Notes: generated by a model not told the origin, from the sequence alone. 64,000 nt of DNA from Rahnella victoriana (GCF_004330295.1 NZ_SJOJ01000010.1:62001-126000), one strand, 5' to 3'. Counted from the stretch's first letter, positions 9,597-19,526 are shown. Numbers and translations are program-made.

Positions 9597-10730
9597 ATGC
9601 ATCTCGACGTTTACACGTTATTTATTTTTGAGCTTTATATTCTCATCCTGCTTACCGGGGTCATGCTGTTTGCATGGATCGGTGGCCGCAGGGATCCGAC
9701 GCTCGGGCTTACCGCCCTGATGCTGGCCTTTTCTACCGCCGGAACCTTACTCAGCAGCTTCCGTTCAGGCGCCCATGACATTATTCCGGTGCTGTTGAGC
9801 AACATCACCATTCTGTTTTGCTACGGCATATTGTGGGCCGCTTTGCGCACCTTTACCGGACGGAGGATACTGCTCCCCGTGGTGTTTGCCGGGCCACTTA
9901 TCTGGGCGCTGTTCTGCCTGTACCCTGTTTTTTATCATGCGCTTTCCCAGCGGATTTTTCTCGGCTCGCTGTTAATTGCCGGATATACGCTGCTGACCAC
10001 GGTTGAGCTTTGGCATGCACGCAAACAGCTTCATGTGACGTTCTGGCCGGCGCTGCCGCTGAGTTTATTCCATGCCTGTTTCTATCTTGTCCGGCCGTAC
10101 TTCGATGATGGCATTCCTTATGCGGAGACAGCGGGCGGTCATAGCAGCGGATTCTTCGCTATACTGATTTTTGAAGCTATTCTGTACGCTATCTGTCTGT
10201 CTTTCATCATTCTCGCCATGGTGTATGAGCGCGGGCAACTCGGTTATAAGCAAGCGTCCCTGCGTGACCCGCTGACCGGCGTGGGCAATCGCCGCGCATT
10301 TCTGGAATACGGTAATGAACTGATCAGAAAGCGTAAAAATAACGTTTTCCCGCTACAACTTATCTTGTTTGATCTGGATAATTTCAAAAGACTCAATGAT
10401 CAGTACGGCCATGCCGGTGGCGATTCGGCGCTGGTTTTCTTTTGCAACGTGGTCAATTCCACGCTGGGAAAAAAAGATATTTTTGCCCGTATCGGCGGTG
10501 AGGAATTTGCCTGTCTGACCACGCAACCCAAAGATCAGGCGATAAAAATGGCGGAAACTATTCGTTTTCAGCTGGCGCAGAATTCCCTGCATAATATCCC
10601 GATGACGGTCAGTGTCGGCATGGCATTCAGTGAACCGGAACAAGATTCGATTTCGCACTTATTAATCCAGGCAGATCATGCTTTGTATCGGGCAAAATCC
10701 GCCGGTAAAAACCGTATTGAACTGAGTTGA
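9597..10730 (+). CDS. Membrane-anchored GGDEF diguanylate cyclase
   Basis: 377-residue predicted diguanylate cyclase. About six to seven hydrophobic segments fill residues 1-210 and resemble an integral sensory module of the MASE type, but I cannot name the subtype. The GGDEF domain begins at about 218 (SLRDPLTGVGNRRAF). The nucleotide-binding part is LILFDLDNFKRLNDQYGHAGGD and the active loop is GGEEF at 300-304, which is catalytically competent in the family. The I-site position reads GKKD instead of RxxD, so product feedback inhibition is probably lost. The ATG at 9597 lacks a clear Shine-Dalgarno; ATG 9663 is an alternative that would shorten the first helix. Signal unknown. Confidence 0.88.
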   Translation: MHLDVYTLFIFELYILILLTGVMLFAWIGGRRDPTLGLTALMLAFSTAGTLLSSFRSGAHDIIPVLLSNITILFCYGILWAALRTFTGRRILLPVVFAGPLIWALFCLYPVFYHALSQRIFLGSLLIAGYTLLTTVELWHARKQLHVTFWPALPLSLFHACFYLVRPYFDDGIPYAETAGGHSSGFFAILIFEAILYAICLSFIILAMVYERGQLGYKQASLRDPLTGVGNRRAFLEYGNELIRKRKNNVFPLQLILFDLDNFKRLNDQYGHAGGDSALVFFCNVVNSTLGKKDIFARIGGEEFACLTTQPKDQAIKMAETIRFQLAQNSLHNIPMTVSVGMAFSEPEQDSISHLLIQADHALYRAKSAGKNRIELS

Positions 10731-10921
10731 TCGTTATTCACCCGAATAATATATCGAATACCTTACTTAGGGCGTGATAACCGATTGAATTTTAAAATTT
10801 AAAAACAACGGTAATATTCTCATCCAATTGTGAGTAATAATTGCAAAAAACAATCTGATGAGTTCACTGGCTTACACGCTCTGCCACATCACACTCATTT
10901 TCTGCTCGGGGTAGTTAACTC

Positions 10922-12595
10922 ATGCTTACAGATATTGCGATATGCCAGGCAGTTCTTGATGCTCTTCCCGAAGCGACGGTTCTTAAAGATGACCAGCGGA
11001 AACTGGTGTTTCTTAATCAGAAAGCCAGTGAATTTTATGGTCGTCCGCGGGAAGAGTTGATTGGTCAGGATGTGTCTTTTTTTACGGATACTGAACAAGC
11101 GGCACGGCAGCGCCAGCGCGATATCGAAGTACTGGAAACCGGTGAAAAAACCGTTAATGAAGAAACACTGGTGGATCCGTCAGGTAAACGGCGCAATGTG
11201 CTGGTGCGTAAATCCCGCGTCACTCTGGAGACCCGGCATTTTATTCTGACCTCCATTATGGATATTTCGTTGTTACGCAGTTCAGAAGCGCAAATCCGTT
11301 ACCTTGCCCGCCACGATGTGTTAACCGGCCTGCCAAACCGCACCGCACTGAACGAAGAGCTGAGCCAGATTGCGGCACAGCGCATGTATCGCCCCGAGCC
11401 GTACGCCCTCTTCCTGCTGAATTTGAACGATTTTAACTACATCAACGACACCTACGGTTATCAGGCGGGCGATGCGATCCTGTGTGAATTCGGTCAGCGT
11501 CTGCGTAATGAAGTCGGCAACAGCGGCACGGTGTCACGCATCGGCGGCGATGAATTCTCCATTATCTTGCGCAACAGCCCGAGCAGTGAAATGGCCAATA
11601 ATCTGGCGCTGGAAATTCTGGTGATGATGCGCCAGCCGTTTACCCTGACGCGCGCCAACCCGATGATCACCATTTCCTTCGGTATCGTGATGTTTGGTGC
11701 AGAGAACATTACAGCAGGCGAAATCATGCGACGCGGCAACACGGCGTTGCTGGAAGCCAAGCAGCGCGGCAAAAATATGTTTTCGTTTTACTCGGAATTG
11801 CTCGATGCCAGCAGTGTCAGCAAACGCATCATGGTGAAGGCGCTGGCCGAATCGCTGGCTAAAGAAGGCGATCTTTCCTGTGTCTATCAGCCGATTTTAC
11901 GCAGCCGCGACGAAAAAGTGGTATGCGTCGAAGCACTGGCGCGCTGGAATCATGGGGTGCTGGGACAGGTCTCGCCGGTTCAGTTTATTGCGCTGGCTGA
12001 AGAAACCGGGCTGGTGATCCAGCTTGGGGAAATTGTTCTGCGTCAGGCATGCCGGGATATCAAAACCTTCGGCCAGCTGAATCTGGCGATCAACGTCTCT
12101 GCGGTGCAACTGGGCGAACCTGATTTCGGTCCGCGCATTCTGGCAGTTCTGGCGGAAGAGGATTTCCCGCCATCGCGGCTGGAACTTGAACTCACCGAAA
12201 CATCGGTTATGAATGCCAACCCGGTCAGCCTCAGCCATCTGGCGACGTTACGTAAAGCCGGGGTGAAAATTTCCCTCGATGATTTCGGCACCGGTTACTC
12301 CAGCCTCAGTTTGCTGAAAGATATCTCGGTGGACAGCGTAAAAATCGACCGTTCGTTTGTGCAGTACGTCACAGAAGTGAACGATACCGCCGCCATCGTT
12401 TCTGCCGTCTCGCAGCTGGGCAATAAAATGCATCTCAACGTGATTGCCGAAGGCGTTGAAAATCAGCTGCAAAAATCCTTTTTAGTATCAGCAGGTTGCT
12501 CCCATCTTCAGGGTTATCTTTTTTCACGCCCGGTGCCGGTTGAAGTATTAAGTACCTTACTCAGCAATGAAATGAATATGCTGGCCGGTACCTGA
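10922..12595 (+). CDS. PAS-GGDEF-EAL dual-domain c-di-GMP protein
   Basis: 557-residue cytosolic protein. A PAS/PAC sensor occupies about 5-118, a GGDEF domain about 125-290, and an EAL phosphodiesterase domain about 305-550. The GGDEF loop is intact (RIGGDEFS, 208-212) but the RxxD I-site is absent. The EAL domain keeps its key motifs: VEALARWNH at 336-344, ELTET near 423-427, DDFGTGYSSLSLL from 453, and KIDRSFV near 474-480. Both activities are therefore possible; proteins of this layout often act mainly as phosphodiesterases with the GGDEF domain as a GTP sensor. It is 191 bases after the membrane cyclase on the same strand, and together with the two other GGDEF genes forms a local c-di-GMP cluster. 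Confidence 0.92.
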   Translation: MLTDIAICQAVLDALPEATVLKDDQRKLVFLNQKASEFYGRPREELIGQDVSFFTDTEQAARQRQRDIEVLETGEKTVNEETLVDPSGKRRNVLVRKSRVTLETRHFILTSIMDISLLRSSEAQIRYLARHDVLTGLPNRTALNEELSQIAAQRMYRPEPYALFLLNLNDFNYINDTYGYQAGDAILCEFGQRLRNEVGNSGTVSRIGGDEFSIILRNSPSSEMANNLALEILVMMRQPFTLTRANPMITISFGIVMFGAENITAGEIMRRGNTALLEAKQRGKNMFSFYSELLDASSVSKRIMVKALAESLAKEGDLSCVYQPILRSRDEKVVCVEALARWNHGVLGQVSPVQFIALAEETGLVIQLGEIVLRQACRDIKTFGQLNLAINVSAVQLGEPDFGPRILAVLAEEDFPPSRLELELTETSVMNANPVSLSHLATLRKAGVKISLDDFGTGYSSLSLLKDISVDSVKIDRSFVQYVTEVNDTAAIVSAVSQLGNKMHLNVIAEGVENQLQKSFLVSAGCSHLQGYLFSRPVPVEVLSTLLSNEMNMLAGT

Positions 12596-12719
12596 CCCCT
12601 GCATTCATTAGCACCATAGATAACTCAAAACACCTTATTAATTCATTCAATTGGCGCTCGTCCCTGTTTTACTGACATGATCCGAGGCTGATAAATCACG
12701 CCGTTTAAGGAATTACATC

Positions 12720-13586
12720 ATGTCATCGTTTTCAGGTATCTGGGTCCCGCTGGTCACGCCTTTCCGTCAGGGTGAGATCGACTTTAGCGCATTGAAATCA
12801 TTGTGCACCCGGCTGCTCAAACGGGGCGTTGATGGCGTTGTCGTTTGCGGGACCACCGGTGAAGCGCCGATGCTCACCAAAGAAGAACAGTTGCAGGTGC
12901 TGGATGCGGTACTGGAAATCGTGCCGGGTCATCAGGTGATCATGGGACTGTCCGGCACGCACATGCCGGTTATCCGCGACATGCAGGAGGCGATCCAACG
13001 CCGCCCGGTTGCCGGTCTGCTGATCCCCGCGCCGTATTACCTCCGCCCTTCTCAGCCTGCGCTGGTGGCCTGGTTTAATGAAATTGCCGACCGCGCCACG
13101 GTGCCGGTGGTGTTGTACAACATCCCCTACCGTACCGGCGTGCATATGGAAATTGAGACCTTCCGCCAGCTGGCTAAACATCCGCGCATTACCGCCGTGA
13201 AAGATTGTGGCGGCAGTATCGACCTGACGCTTTCGCTGATTGGTGACGGGGAACTGGATGTGTTGTGTGGTGAGGACGTGCAGATATTTTCCACCCTGAG
13301 TCTCGGCGGTGCGGGCGCGATTGCCGCGTCGTCGCATATTTTCCCGGAAGAATTTGTTCAGCTGATCCGCCAGTTCAGGGAGCAGGATATCGTTGCCGCG
13401 CGTAAAACCTTCTTCGGGCTGCTGCCGATGATCCGCCTGATGTTTTCGGCCCCGAACCCGGCGGCCATTAAATACGCCTTATCGCTGGATGGCCTGATGA
13501 ATAATGAGTTGCGCTCACCCATGCTGCCAGCGCCGGAAAATGTGGAAGTGGCGGTGCGGGATTTTCTGAATCAGCATACCCGCTGA
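12720..13586 (+). CDS. DapA-family (dihydrodipicolinate synthase-like) lyase
   Basis: 288-residue class I aldolase of the DHDPS/NAL superfamily. The Schiff-base lysine is K161 in AVKDCGG. The pyruvate-binding GTTGE motif is at 44-48. Tyr106, Tyr107, Tyr133 and Arg138 occur at the positions expected for DHDPS (PYYLRP and YNIPYRTG). Two segments deviate from typical DapA: PYYLRP in place of PYYNRP, and PYRTG in place of PSRTG. Pyruvate use is thus well supported, but the aldehyde partner is not certain. It could be a second DapA, or an enzyme for a sugar acid or other aldehyde. It stands alone, without lysine genes around it, between the c-di-GMP block and gstA. Confidence 0.8.
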   Translation: MSSFSGIWVPLVTPFRQGEIDFSALKSLCTRLLKRGVDGVVVCGTTGEAPMLTKEEQLQVLDAVLEIVPGHQVIMGLSGTHMPVIRDMQEAIQRRPVAGLLIPAPYYLRPSQPALVAWFNEIADRATVPVVLYNIPYRTGVHMEIETFRQLAKHPRITAVKDCGGSIDLTLSLIGDGELDVLCGEDVQIFSTLSLGGAGAIAASSHIFPEEFVQLIRQFREQDIVAARKTFFGLLPMIRLMFSAPNPAAIKYALSLDGLMNNELRSPMLPAPENVEVAVRDFLNQHTR

Positions 13587-13758
13587 GGTAGCCCGTACTG
13601 GTGAATCTGCGCACCCGGACGCACTGTCACAATTAAAACGCTGACATTTGTGCCCGCCAGTTCTAGGATAGAAGCAGATTTTATATAAGCCTGTCGCTGC
13701 CCCGCGGAACCGGAATGTTTCGCGGGTTCTGCCGGGTTGCTCATCCAATGGAGTGTTT

Positions 13759-14364
13759 ATGAAACTGTATTATAAATCCGGTGCCTGTTCCCTTTCTCCC
13801 CATATCGTCCTGCGTGAAGCGGGTCTGGACTTCAGCATCGAGAAAGTCGATCTGGCGACCAAGAAAACCGAAACCGGTGATGACTTCCTCGCCGTTAACC
13901 CGAAAGGCCAGATCCCGACGCTGCTGCTCAATGATGGCAGTATTCTGACCGAAGGCGTGGCTATCGTGCAGTATCTGGCTGACCAGAAACCTGACCGCCA
14001 GCTGATGCCGGAACAGGGAACGCCAGCCCGTTATCACGCGCTGGAATGGCTGAACTATATCGCGACTGAACTGCACAAGGGTTTCTCGCCGTTGTTCAAT
14101 CCAAAAGCACCGGAAGAGTTTAAAACGCTGACCCGTGAAGCACTGAGCAAGAAATTTGCTTACGTGAATGAGTCCCTGAAAGGCAATCACTTCCTGCTGG
14201 GTGCCCGTTTCAGCGTTGCGGATGCCTATCTGTTCACGGTGATGGGCTGGGCGAAGGCGCTGAAGTTTGACCTGACTGCGCTGACCGAACTGAATGCTTA
14301 TCTGGAGCGTGTTGCAGCGCGTCCGGCCGTTGATGCGGCGCTGACGGCTGAAGGCCTGAAGTAA
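13759..14364 (+). CDS. gstA: Glutathione S-transferase GstA
   Basis: 201-residue cytosolic glutathione transferase of the beta class, the same length as E. coli GstA. The N-terminal thioredoxin-like domain starts [16 protein letters not shown], in which the Cys10 used by beta-class enzymes is present, and contains [11 protein letters not shown] and [11 protein letters not shown]. The C-terminal helical domain carries ADAYLFTV. The ATG at 13759 is chosen because GGAG lies five bases upstream and the resulting N-terminus matches the family. A GTG six bases earlier is rejected. It is convergent with pdxY across a shared terminator, the same arrangement as in E. coli. Confidence 0.94.
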   Translation: MKLYYKSGACSLSPHIVLREAGLDFSIEKVDLATKKTETGDDFLAVNPKGQIPTLLLNDGSILTEGVAIVQYLADQKPDRQLMPEQGTPARYHALEWLNYIATELHKGFSPLFNPKAPEEFKTLTREALSKKFAYVNESLKGNHFLLGARFSVADAYLFTVMGWAKALKFDLTALTELNAYLERVAARPAVDAALTAEGLK

Positions 14365-14390
14365 TTTCCTGAGCCTGTAAAGCATCCACA

Positions 14391-14426
14391 AAAACGCCCC
14401 GTCTTTCATAGCCCGGGGCGTTTTTT
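14391..14426. terminator. Terminator between gstA and pdxY
   Basis: AACGCCCC and GGGGCGTT form an 8-bp stem around a 14-base loop, with a T-run on the plus strand and an A-rich flank that makes it work for the minus strand too. Confidence 0.85.
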
Positions 14427-14439
14427 ATGGAGGCAAATC

Positions 14440-15300
14440 TTACAGTTTTACCGCCGGGAAATGGTGCTCAGGTTTGACCATTTTGTCCTGCGCCGCCACA
14501 ATTTGCAGCTCGTATTCACCCATCGCGTGCGTGGTCAGCATCACTTCATAAACCGCCGCCGTGACGTGTTCCAGCGCTTTATCCAGCGCCTCGCCTTTCA
14601 GCAGATTCACCAGCAATAATCCGCTGGTCAGATCGCCAACACCCACCGGCTGACGTACGCCAAAATCCACCAGCGGACGGTCGATATGCCAGGCTTCATC
14701 AGCGGTGACCAGCAGCATCTCGAAACGGTCGCTGTGATAACCGGCACGGCTTAAATGTTTCACCAGCACAACTTTCGGGCCTTTGCTGATCAATTCGCGG
14801 GCGGTACTGACCGCCTCTTCTACGCTGGCAACGGCATGGCCGCTGAGCAGTTCCAGCTCCAGCAGGTTTGGCGCGATGATGTCGCAATTCACCAGCGCCT
14901 GATTGCAATGGAATTCGGCCACGCCCGGCGCCACGATACAGCCTTTTTCAGGATGCCCCATGACCGGGTCACAAAAATACCAGGCATCAGGATTGGCGGC
15001 TTTCACCAGACGGACAATCTCCAGAATGCTCTGCCCTTGCTCCGGCGAACCGATATAACCGCTCAGTACCGCGTCGCAATCCTTCAGACGGTCAATTTCC
15101 GCAATTCCCTGCGCGATTTCTGTCAGATGTGCGGCGGGCATCACGCAGCCGGTCCAGTGTCCGTACTGGGTATGATTGGAAAACTGAACGGTATTCAGCG
15201 GCCAAACGTTTGCGCCCATACGACGCATAGGGAATTCTGCCGCGCTGTTACCCGCGTGCCCAAAAACGGTATGTGACTGGATAGAAAGAATGCTTTTCAT
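14440..15300 (-). CDS. pdxY: PdxY, pyridoxal kinase 2
   Basis: 286-residue ribokinase-fold kinase that phosphorylates pyridoxal in the vitamin B6 salvage pathway. The N-terminus [20 protein letters not shown] and the segment [12 protein letters not shown] are diagnostic of PdxY/Pdx[13 protein letters not shown] and the active-site region [13 protein letters not shown] (Asp as catalytic base) follow. The ATG at 15300 matches the E. coli start; an in-frame start eight codons earlier is rejected. The gene follows tyrS by 103 bases on the same strand, and pdxH lies just upstream of tyrS. The B6 link of pdxH, tyrS and pdxY is conserved across enterobacteria, and they are likely cotranscribed at least in part. 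Confidence 0.96.
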   Translation of the reverse strand: MKSILSIQSHTVFGHAGNSAAEFPMRRMGANVWPLNTVQFSNHTQYGHWTGCVMPAAHLTEIAQGIAEIDRLKDCDAVLSGYIGSPEQGQSILEIVRLVKAANPDAWYFCDPVMGHPEKGCIVAPGVAEFHCNQALVNCDIIAPNLLELELLSGHAVASVEEAVSTARELISKGPKVVLVKHLSRAGYHSDRFEMLLVTADEAWHIDRPLVDFGVRQPVGVGDLTSGLLLVNLLKGEALDKALEHVTAAVYEVMLTTHAMGEYELQIVAAQDKMVKPEHHFPAVKL

Positions 15301-15365
15301 GAGGATTTCCGATTGCAACGTCATCGGGGGAGATGGCGGAATAGCTGTGATCAGGGAACAAGAAC

Positions 15366-15389
15366 GGGAGACTTTTCAGCCTCCCGCCC
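15366..15389 (-). other. Stem-loop between tyrS and pdxY
   Basis: CGGGAG and CTCCCG pair around a short loop in the 103-base tyrS-pdxY gap. On the minus strand it is followed by GTTCTTGTTC, so a weak, partial terminator is plausible. This would let part of the transcription read into pdxY. Confidence 0.35.
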
Positions 15390-15403
15390 GGCCGGACGAA
15401 AAT

Positions 15404-16678
15404 TTATGCCCAGAGCAATAAGGTGTAGTTCTTTTTACCGCGACGCAGCAAGGTGTAACGACCAAACAGACGATCGCTGTCGGTGAAGCTGTATTCGGTA
15501 TCGGTCTGTTTCTCGCCGTTCACTGACACCGCGTTGGACGAGATCATGGTGCGCGCCTGACCTTTCGACGGTGCCATACCGGCAATCACCAGCGCCTGTT
15601 GCAGATCAGTGTCATTCGGTACTTCAAACAGTTCCAGGCCGTCCTGCGCCAGCTGACCAAAATCGACTTCGGTCATTTCGCTCAGGGAACCGGAGAACAG
15701 GCTCTGGGTGATGCGTTTTGCCGCTGCCAGACCTTCTGCGCCGTGGACCATACCGGTCACTTCTTCCGCCAGAACGTATTGCGCGCGAGGCGCTTTGCCG
15801 CTGGTTTTGTCTTCTTCTTCCAGTGCATTGATGTCTTCAATGCTCATGAAGGTGAAGAACTTCAGGAAGCGGTAAACATCGGCATCCGCGGTGTTGATCC
15901 AGAACTGGTAGAATTTGTACGGGCTGGTTTTCTTCGGATCCAGCCACACTGCGCCACCTTCGGTTTTACCGAATTTCGTGCCGTCAGATTTAGTGATCAG
16001 CGGAACGGTCAGGCCGAACACTTGTTTCTGGTGCAGACGACGGGTCAGGTCGATACCGGAGGTGATGTTACCCCACTGATCGGAACCGCCGATTTGCAGC
16101 TCGACTTTGTGCAGATCGTACAGGGAAGCAAAATCGTAACCCTGCAACAGATTGTAAGAGAACTCCGTGAAGGAGATGCCGCTGTCGTCGCGGTTCAGAC
16201 GCTGTTTCACCGCTTCTTTGTTGATCATCTGGTTAACAGAGAAGTGTTTACCGATATCACGCAGGAAGGTCAGCACGTTCATGCCGCCAAACCAGTCATA
16301 GTTATTGGCGGTGATGGCGCTGTTTTCACCACAGCTGAAATCCAGGAACGGCGAAACCTGCTGGCGGATTTTTTCTACCCATTCGTTCACGGTTTCATTG
16401 GTGTTCAGCTTACGCTCGGTGGCTTTAAAGCTCGGATCGCCGATAAGACCGGTCGCGCCGCCCACCAGCGCCACAGGCTTGTGCCCGTTGAGCTGGAAGC
16501 GTTTCAGGCAAAGCAAAGGCACCAGATGTCCCAAATGCAAGCTGTCTGCGGTAGGATCGAAACCGCAATAGAGTGCAATTGGCCCTTGCGCCAGTCGCTC
16601 TGCTAACGCTTCTTCATCCGTCACCTGGGCAATGAGGCCCCGCTCTTGCAATTGTTTAATCAGGTTGCTGCTCGCCAT
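15404..16678 (-). CDS. tyrS: Tyrosyl-tRNA synthetase
   Basis: 424-residue class I aminoacyl-tRNA synthetase that charges tRNA-Tyr. The HIGH signature is HLGH at residues 48-51. The KMSKS loop is KFGKT in the segment [12 protein letters not shown]. The Tyr-binding [12 protein letters not shown] and [10 protein letters not shown] are present. The C-terminal S4-like RNA-binding domain runs from about 355 to the end. GGAG nine bases upstream decides for the ATG at 16678 and not the TTG just before it. The order pdxH-tyrS-pdxY is that of E. coli. Confidence 0.98.
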   Translation of the reverse strand: MASSNLIKQLQERGLIAQVTDEEALAERLAQGPIALYCGFDPTADSLHLGHLVPLLCLKRFQLNGHKPVALVGGATGLIGDPSFKATERKLNTNETVNEWVEKIRQQVSPFLDFSCGENSAITANNYDWFGGMNVLTFLRDIGKHFSVNQMINKEAVKQRLNRDDSGISFTEFSYNLLQGYDFASLYDLHKVELQIGGSDQWGNITSGIDLTRRLHQKQVFGLTVPLITKSDGTKFGKTEGGAVWLDPKKTSPYKFYQFWINTADADVYRFLKFFTFMSIEDINALEEEDKTSGKAPRAQYVLAEEVTGMVHGAEGLAAAKRITQSLFSGSLSEMTEVDFGQLAQDGLELFEVPNDTDLQQALVIAGMAPSKGQARTMISSNAVSVNGEKQTDTEYSFTDSDRLFGRYTLLRRGKKNYTLLLWA

Positions 16679-16840
16679 CAAAGACTCCGTTTGTTTGTAC
16701 TCAGAAATATGTACTGAATGTGTGCAGATTCATGTCTGACATCATGCCGCGCATGTGCCTTTTCTCTCACCTTTACGGGGAACGACATAGAATAAAGCGC
16801 CCGTCGTCAGAGCGCTAGGAAATCGCGTCTTTTTTCGTGG

Positions 16841-17506
16841 TTAAGGTGCGAGGCGGTCTATTTTCCAGCCAGTTTCGGTTTCTGCTTCGTCACGCTGATA
16901 GATGAAACGATCGTGCAGGCGATGTTCGCCCCCCTGCCAGAATTCCATCGAATCCACTTTGACGCGGAATCCACCCCAGAAACTTGGCAACGGCACTTCG
17001 CCATTGCTGAATTTTTGTTTCAGTTCGAGGAATTTGCTTTCCAGTACGCCACGCGCCGAAATCCGGCTGGATTGCTGTGAAACCCACGCGCCGATCTGGC
17101 TGTCTTTCGGGCGGCTGGTGAAGTATTTCATCACTTCCAGCGTCGACAGGCGTTCTGCCTGGCCGAGCACGATCACCTGCCGGTCCAGCATATGCCACGG
17201 GAACAACAGGCTGATGCGGGAATTGTTTGCCAGTTGCTGCGCCTTACGGCTGCCCAGATTGGTGTAGAACACCAGTCCCTTTTCATCATAGTGCTTGAGC
17301 AACACGATACGCTGGAAAGGTTGTCCGCGCTCATCCACCGTCGCCACCACCATCGCCGTCGGGTCTGCCAGACGGGCATCACAGGCCTGTTTCAGCCAGT
17401 GTTCAAACAAAGGCAGCGGCTCCGGGGTTAAATCTGCACGACGTAGCCCGCCACGGGTGTATTCACGGCGCGAGTCCGCGATATCAAACTCTTTGTTATC
17501 AGACAT
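16841..17506 (-). CDS. pdxH: PdxH, pyridoxamine/pyridoxine 5'-phosphate oxidase
   Basis: 221-residue FMN-dependent oxidase that makes pyridoxal 5'-phosphate, the last step of the B6 pathway. The N-terminus [13 protein letters not shown], the FMN-binding stretch [18 protein letters not shown] and the segment [19 protein letters not shown] are typical. The C-terminus [13 protein letters not shown]...IDRLAP is the family signature. It is three residues longer than E. coli PdxH. Distance to tyrS is 162 bases. A perfect hairpin separates it from mliC upstream. Confidence 0.96.
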   Translation of the reverse strand: MSDNKEFDIADSRREYTRGGLRRADLTPEPLPLFEHWLKQACDARLADPTAMVVATVDERGQPFQRIVLLKHYDEKGLVFYTNLGSRKAQQLANNSRISLLFPWHMLDRQVIVLGQAERLSTLEVMKYFTSRPKDSQIGAWVSQQSSRISARGVLESKFLELKQKFSNGEVPLPSFWGGFRVKVDSMEFWQGGEHRLHDRFIYQRDEAETETGWKIDRLAP

Positions 17507-17553
17507 ATGGATTCAGTTGCGTATCAAAGAAAGGTAAACGCATTGTGCACCCG

Positions 17554-17584
17554 CCGCGTCAGGATCTCAATGTTCCTGACGCGG
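17554..17584. repeat. 11-bp hairpin between mliC and pdxH
   Basis: CCGCGTCAGGA and TCCTGACGCGG form a perfect 11-bp stem with a nine-base loop. There is no T-run on either side, so this is not a standard terminator. It may be a processing or stability element in an mliC-pdxH transcript. Confidence 0.55.
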
Positions 17585-17617
17585 GGCGTAAGAAAGGTAA
17601 AGCGGAGGGGATAAATT

Positions 17618-17929
17618 CTATTGTTGCACGCAGTCATCAATGATGACGTTCTCACCGCGCTGCACAAACGCCTGATTGCCTTTCGACCAGAAGGTATAAC
17701 GGCCATCGCTGTAACGGGTGCCGGACGCCGCTTCAACTTGTTTCAGTTTCAACTGCTCGCCATCGAGGACCATATCCACCTGTTGCGCCGGTTTGTTCAG
17801 CGTAACGGTGAGCGGCAATGTGCCGCACTGGTAATGCAATTCGGTCGTCGGGCTTTCCGTCTGATGTCCAAACTGGCTACACCCGGCCAGCGTTAACCCT
17901 GCCAAAGAAGCGATAATCGCCTTTTTCAT
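17618..17929 (-). CDS. mliC: MliC, membrane-bound inhibitor of C-type lysozyme
   Basis: 103-residue lipoprotein that protects the murein layer from C-type lysozyme. The signal peptide MKKAIIASLAGLTLAGC ends in the lipobox LAGC with Cys17 as the lipidation site; residue Ser18 predicts outer-membrane sorting. The mature part has the MliC fold marks ELHYQCGTLPLTV and YTFWSKGNQAFVQRGE. A disulphide between the cysteine in HYQCG and the one near the C-terminus (DDCVQQ) is expected. The E. coli protein has 109 residues. It lies between anmK and pdxH on the same strand, as in E. coli. Confidence 0.92.
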   Translation of the reverse strand: MKKAIIASLAGLTLAGCSQFGHQTESPTTELHYQCGTLPLTVTLNKPAQQVDMVLDGEQLKLKQVEAASGTRYSDGRYTFWSKGNQAFVQRGENVIIDDCVQQ

Positions 17930-18013
17930 TCCGTACTCCCTGATGGTCTTCGTTTATCTCTTGTATGTACCACGCCCGCAGGCGCAGCACATTGAGATAA
18001 AACCGAGAACGCA

Positions 18014-19132
18014 TCAGGCGCGGGTGGAAACTACCGGATATATCGCCCCCAGCAGCGTTTCACGGCTTGCGCCGGTCACCGACGGAAGATTACCCGACTG
18101 GCCGGATAACGTCCTGAACGCCAGCCAGGCGAAGGCCAGCGCTTCCATGTCATCACCACTGATACCGCAGGCATCGGTAATACAGACTTCCGTGCCGGGC
18201 AGCATGGCGGACATCCGCGCCATCAGCAGCGGATTGCGCGCGCCGCCGCCGCAGACCATCAGGCGATCACAACCGCCCGCCAGCTGAACCTGCTCGGCGA
18301 TGCTGACCGCTGTCAGTTCGGCGAGGGTGGCCTGTACATCCGCCGCAGGAATTTCCGGGACGCGTGACAGCTGTTTTTCCAGCCACGCGGCGTTGAAATA
18401 TTCCCGTCCGGTGCTTTTTGGCGCGGGCTCAGCAAAGTAAGGATCTGACAGCATCTGTTGCAACAGACGCAAATTCACCCGTCCCTGCATGGCCCATTCG
18501 GCGTTTTTATCATAAGGTTTGGCCTGATGACGCCAGATCCACGCATCCATCAGCATATTGCCCGGCCCGGTGTCATAGCCGCGTACCGGCTGGCCCGGCA
18601 GCAGCATCGACAGGTTCGCGATGCCGCCGATATTGAGGATCATCCGCCGCTCTGCCGGATCCGACAACAGCGCCTGATGGAAAGCCGGAACCAGCGGTGC
18701 GCCCTGCCCGCCCCAGGCCATGTCGCGACGGCGGAAATCGCCGACGGTAGTGATACCGGTCATGGCGGCGATACGGTTGTTATCCCCCAGTTGCATCGAG
18801 AACGTCACTTCGCCTTTTGGCTGATGCCAGACGGTCTGTCCGTGACAGCCAATCGCCGTCACCTCTTCAGGGGCAATATTGGCGCTTTTCAGCAACCCGA
18901 GGATCGCTTCACCGAATAATATTCCCAGCTGGGTATCCAGCGTGCCGACCTGTTCGAGAGTCACCTGTTGCCCCTGACACATACTGAGGATGGCATTTTT
19001 CAGCGCAGGGGGAATGGGATGCGAATAGCTGGCCTGTTGCGCGACCATACGTTCATCAATCGCGGCCAGCACGACGTCAACACCGTCGAGGCTGGTGCCG
19101 GACATGACCCCGATATAGCGACCTGACTTCAT
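18014..19132 (-). CDS. anmK: AnmK, anhydro-N-acetylmuramic acid kinase
   Basis: 372-residue cytosolic kinase of murein recycling that cleaves and phosphorylates 1,6-anhydroMurNAc to MurNAc-6-phosphate. Visible marks are [14 protein letters not shown] at the N-terminus, [38 protein letters not shown] and [11 protein letters not shown], and the C-terminal [13 protein letters not shown]. The ATG at 19132 is preferred: it gives the E. coli-like MKSGRYIG start with AGGA at a workable distance. The ATG three codons upstream directly abuts that Shine-Dalgarno. It is divergent from slyB. Confidence 0.95.
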   Translation of the reverse strand: MKSGRYIGVMSGTSLDGVDVVLAAIDERMVAQQASYSHPIPPALKNAILSMCQGQQVTLEQVGTLDTQLGILFGEAILGLLKSANIAPEEVTAIGCHGQTVWHQPKGEVTFSMQLGDNNRIAAMTGITTVGDFRRRDMAWGGQGAPLVPAFHQALLSDPAERRMILNIGGIANLSMLLPGQPVRGYDTGPGNMLMDAWIWRHQAKPYDKNAEWAMQGRVNLRLLQQMLSDPYFAEPAPKSTGREYFNAAWLEKQLSRVPEIPAADVQATLAELTAVSIAEQVQLAGGCDRLMVCGGGARNPLLMARMSAMLPGTEVCITDACGISGDDMEALAFAWLAFRTLSGQSGNLPSVTGASRETLLGAIYPVVSTRA

Positions 19133-19370
19133 AGATAACATCCTAAACTCCCGAGAAAAGTGTCCGACAAAAGTAATAGCTCCAGAGTAATCGGTATTTG
19201 AATGACAACGCCATGAGTTACTGAATTTTTATTACACCTTGTGATGACTTCGTGTTTTTCTTGTTACGTTTTTTTATTCTTCAAAATACCTGTGAGGCTT
19301 TAATAACCAATAACATCATTTCCCGTCAGTATTTTTGATTTGGCACAAGGCTGTCTAAAACCTAAACCTG

Positions 19371-19405
19371 CGTTTATTATTAGTTGAGCACGGCTGCTGT
19401 ATACT
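19371..19405 (+). promoter_or_regulatory. slyB promoter with PhoP-box-like repeat
   Basis: CGTTTA, five bases, then AGTTGA (19371-19387) resembles the PhoP direct repeat (T/G)GTTTA-N5-(T/G)GTTTA. The -10 element TATACT (19400-19405) starts exactly 12 bases after it, which is the classical spacing for PhoP-activated promoters. There is no good -35, as expected. SlyB is a known PhoP regulon member. The rest of the 394-base gap to anmK shows no gene. Confidence 0.55.
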
Positions 19406-19526
19406 TGGAGTAAGTGAAGCAGATATGTTATATGACACCTTCGACACTGATGTTGAACCCTGTACCGTTTTTCTCTGTTGTTGGCGCTCTTCTAAGCAGT
19501 TCAGCAGCATTAAAAAGGAGCTATTT

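Noticed and set aside
13690..13730. CCCGCGGAAC...TTTCGCGGG hairpin before gstA as a terminator
   Set aside because: Imperfect stem with no T-run; it lies in the gstA leader and I could not assign a role.
15599..16606. 335-codon open frame antisense to tyrS
   Set aside because: tyrS is unambiguous and conserved; the opposite frame lacks any domain or start signal.
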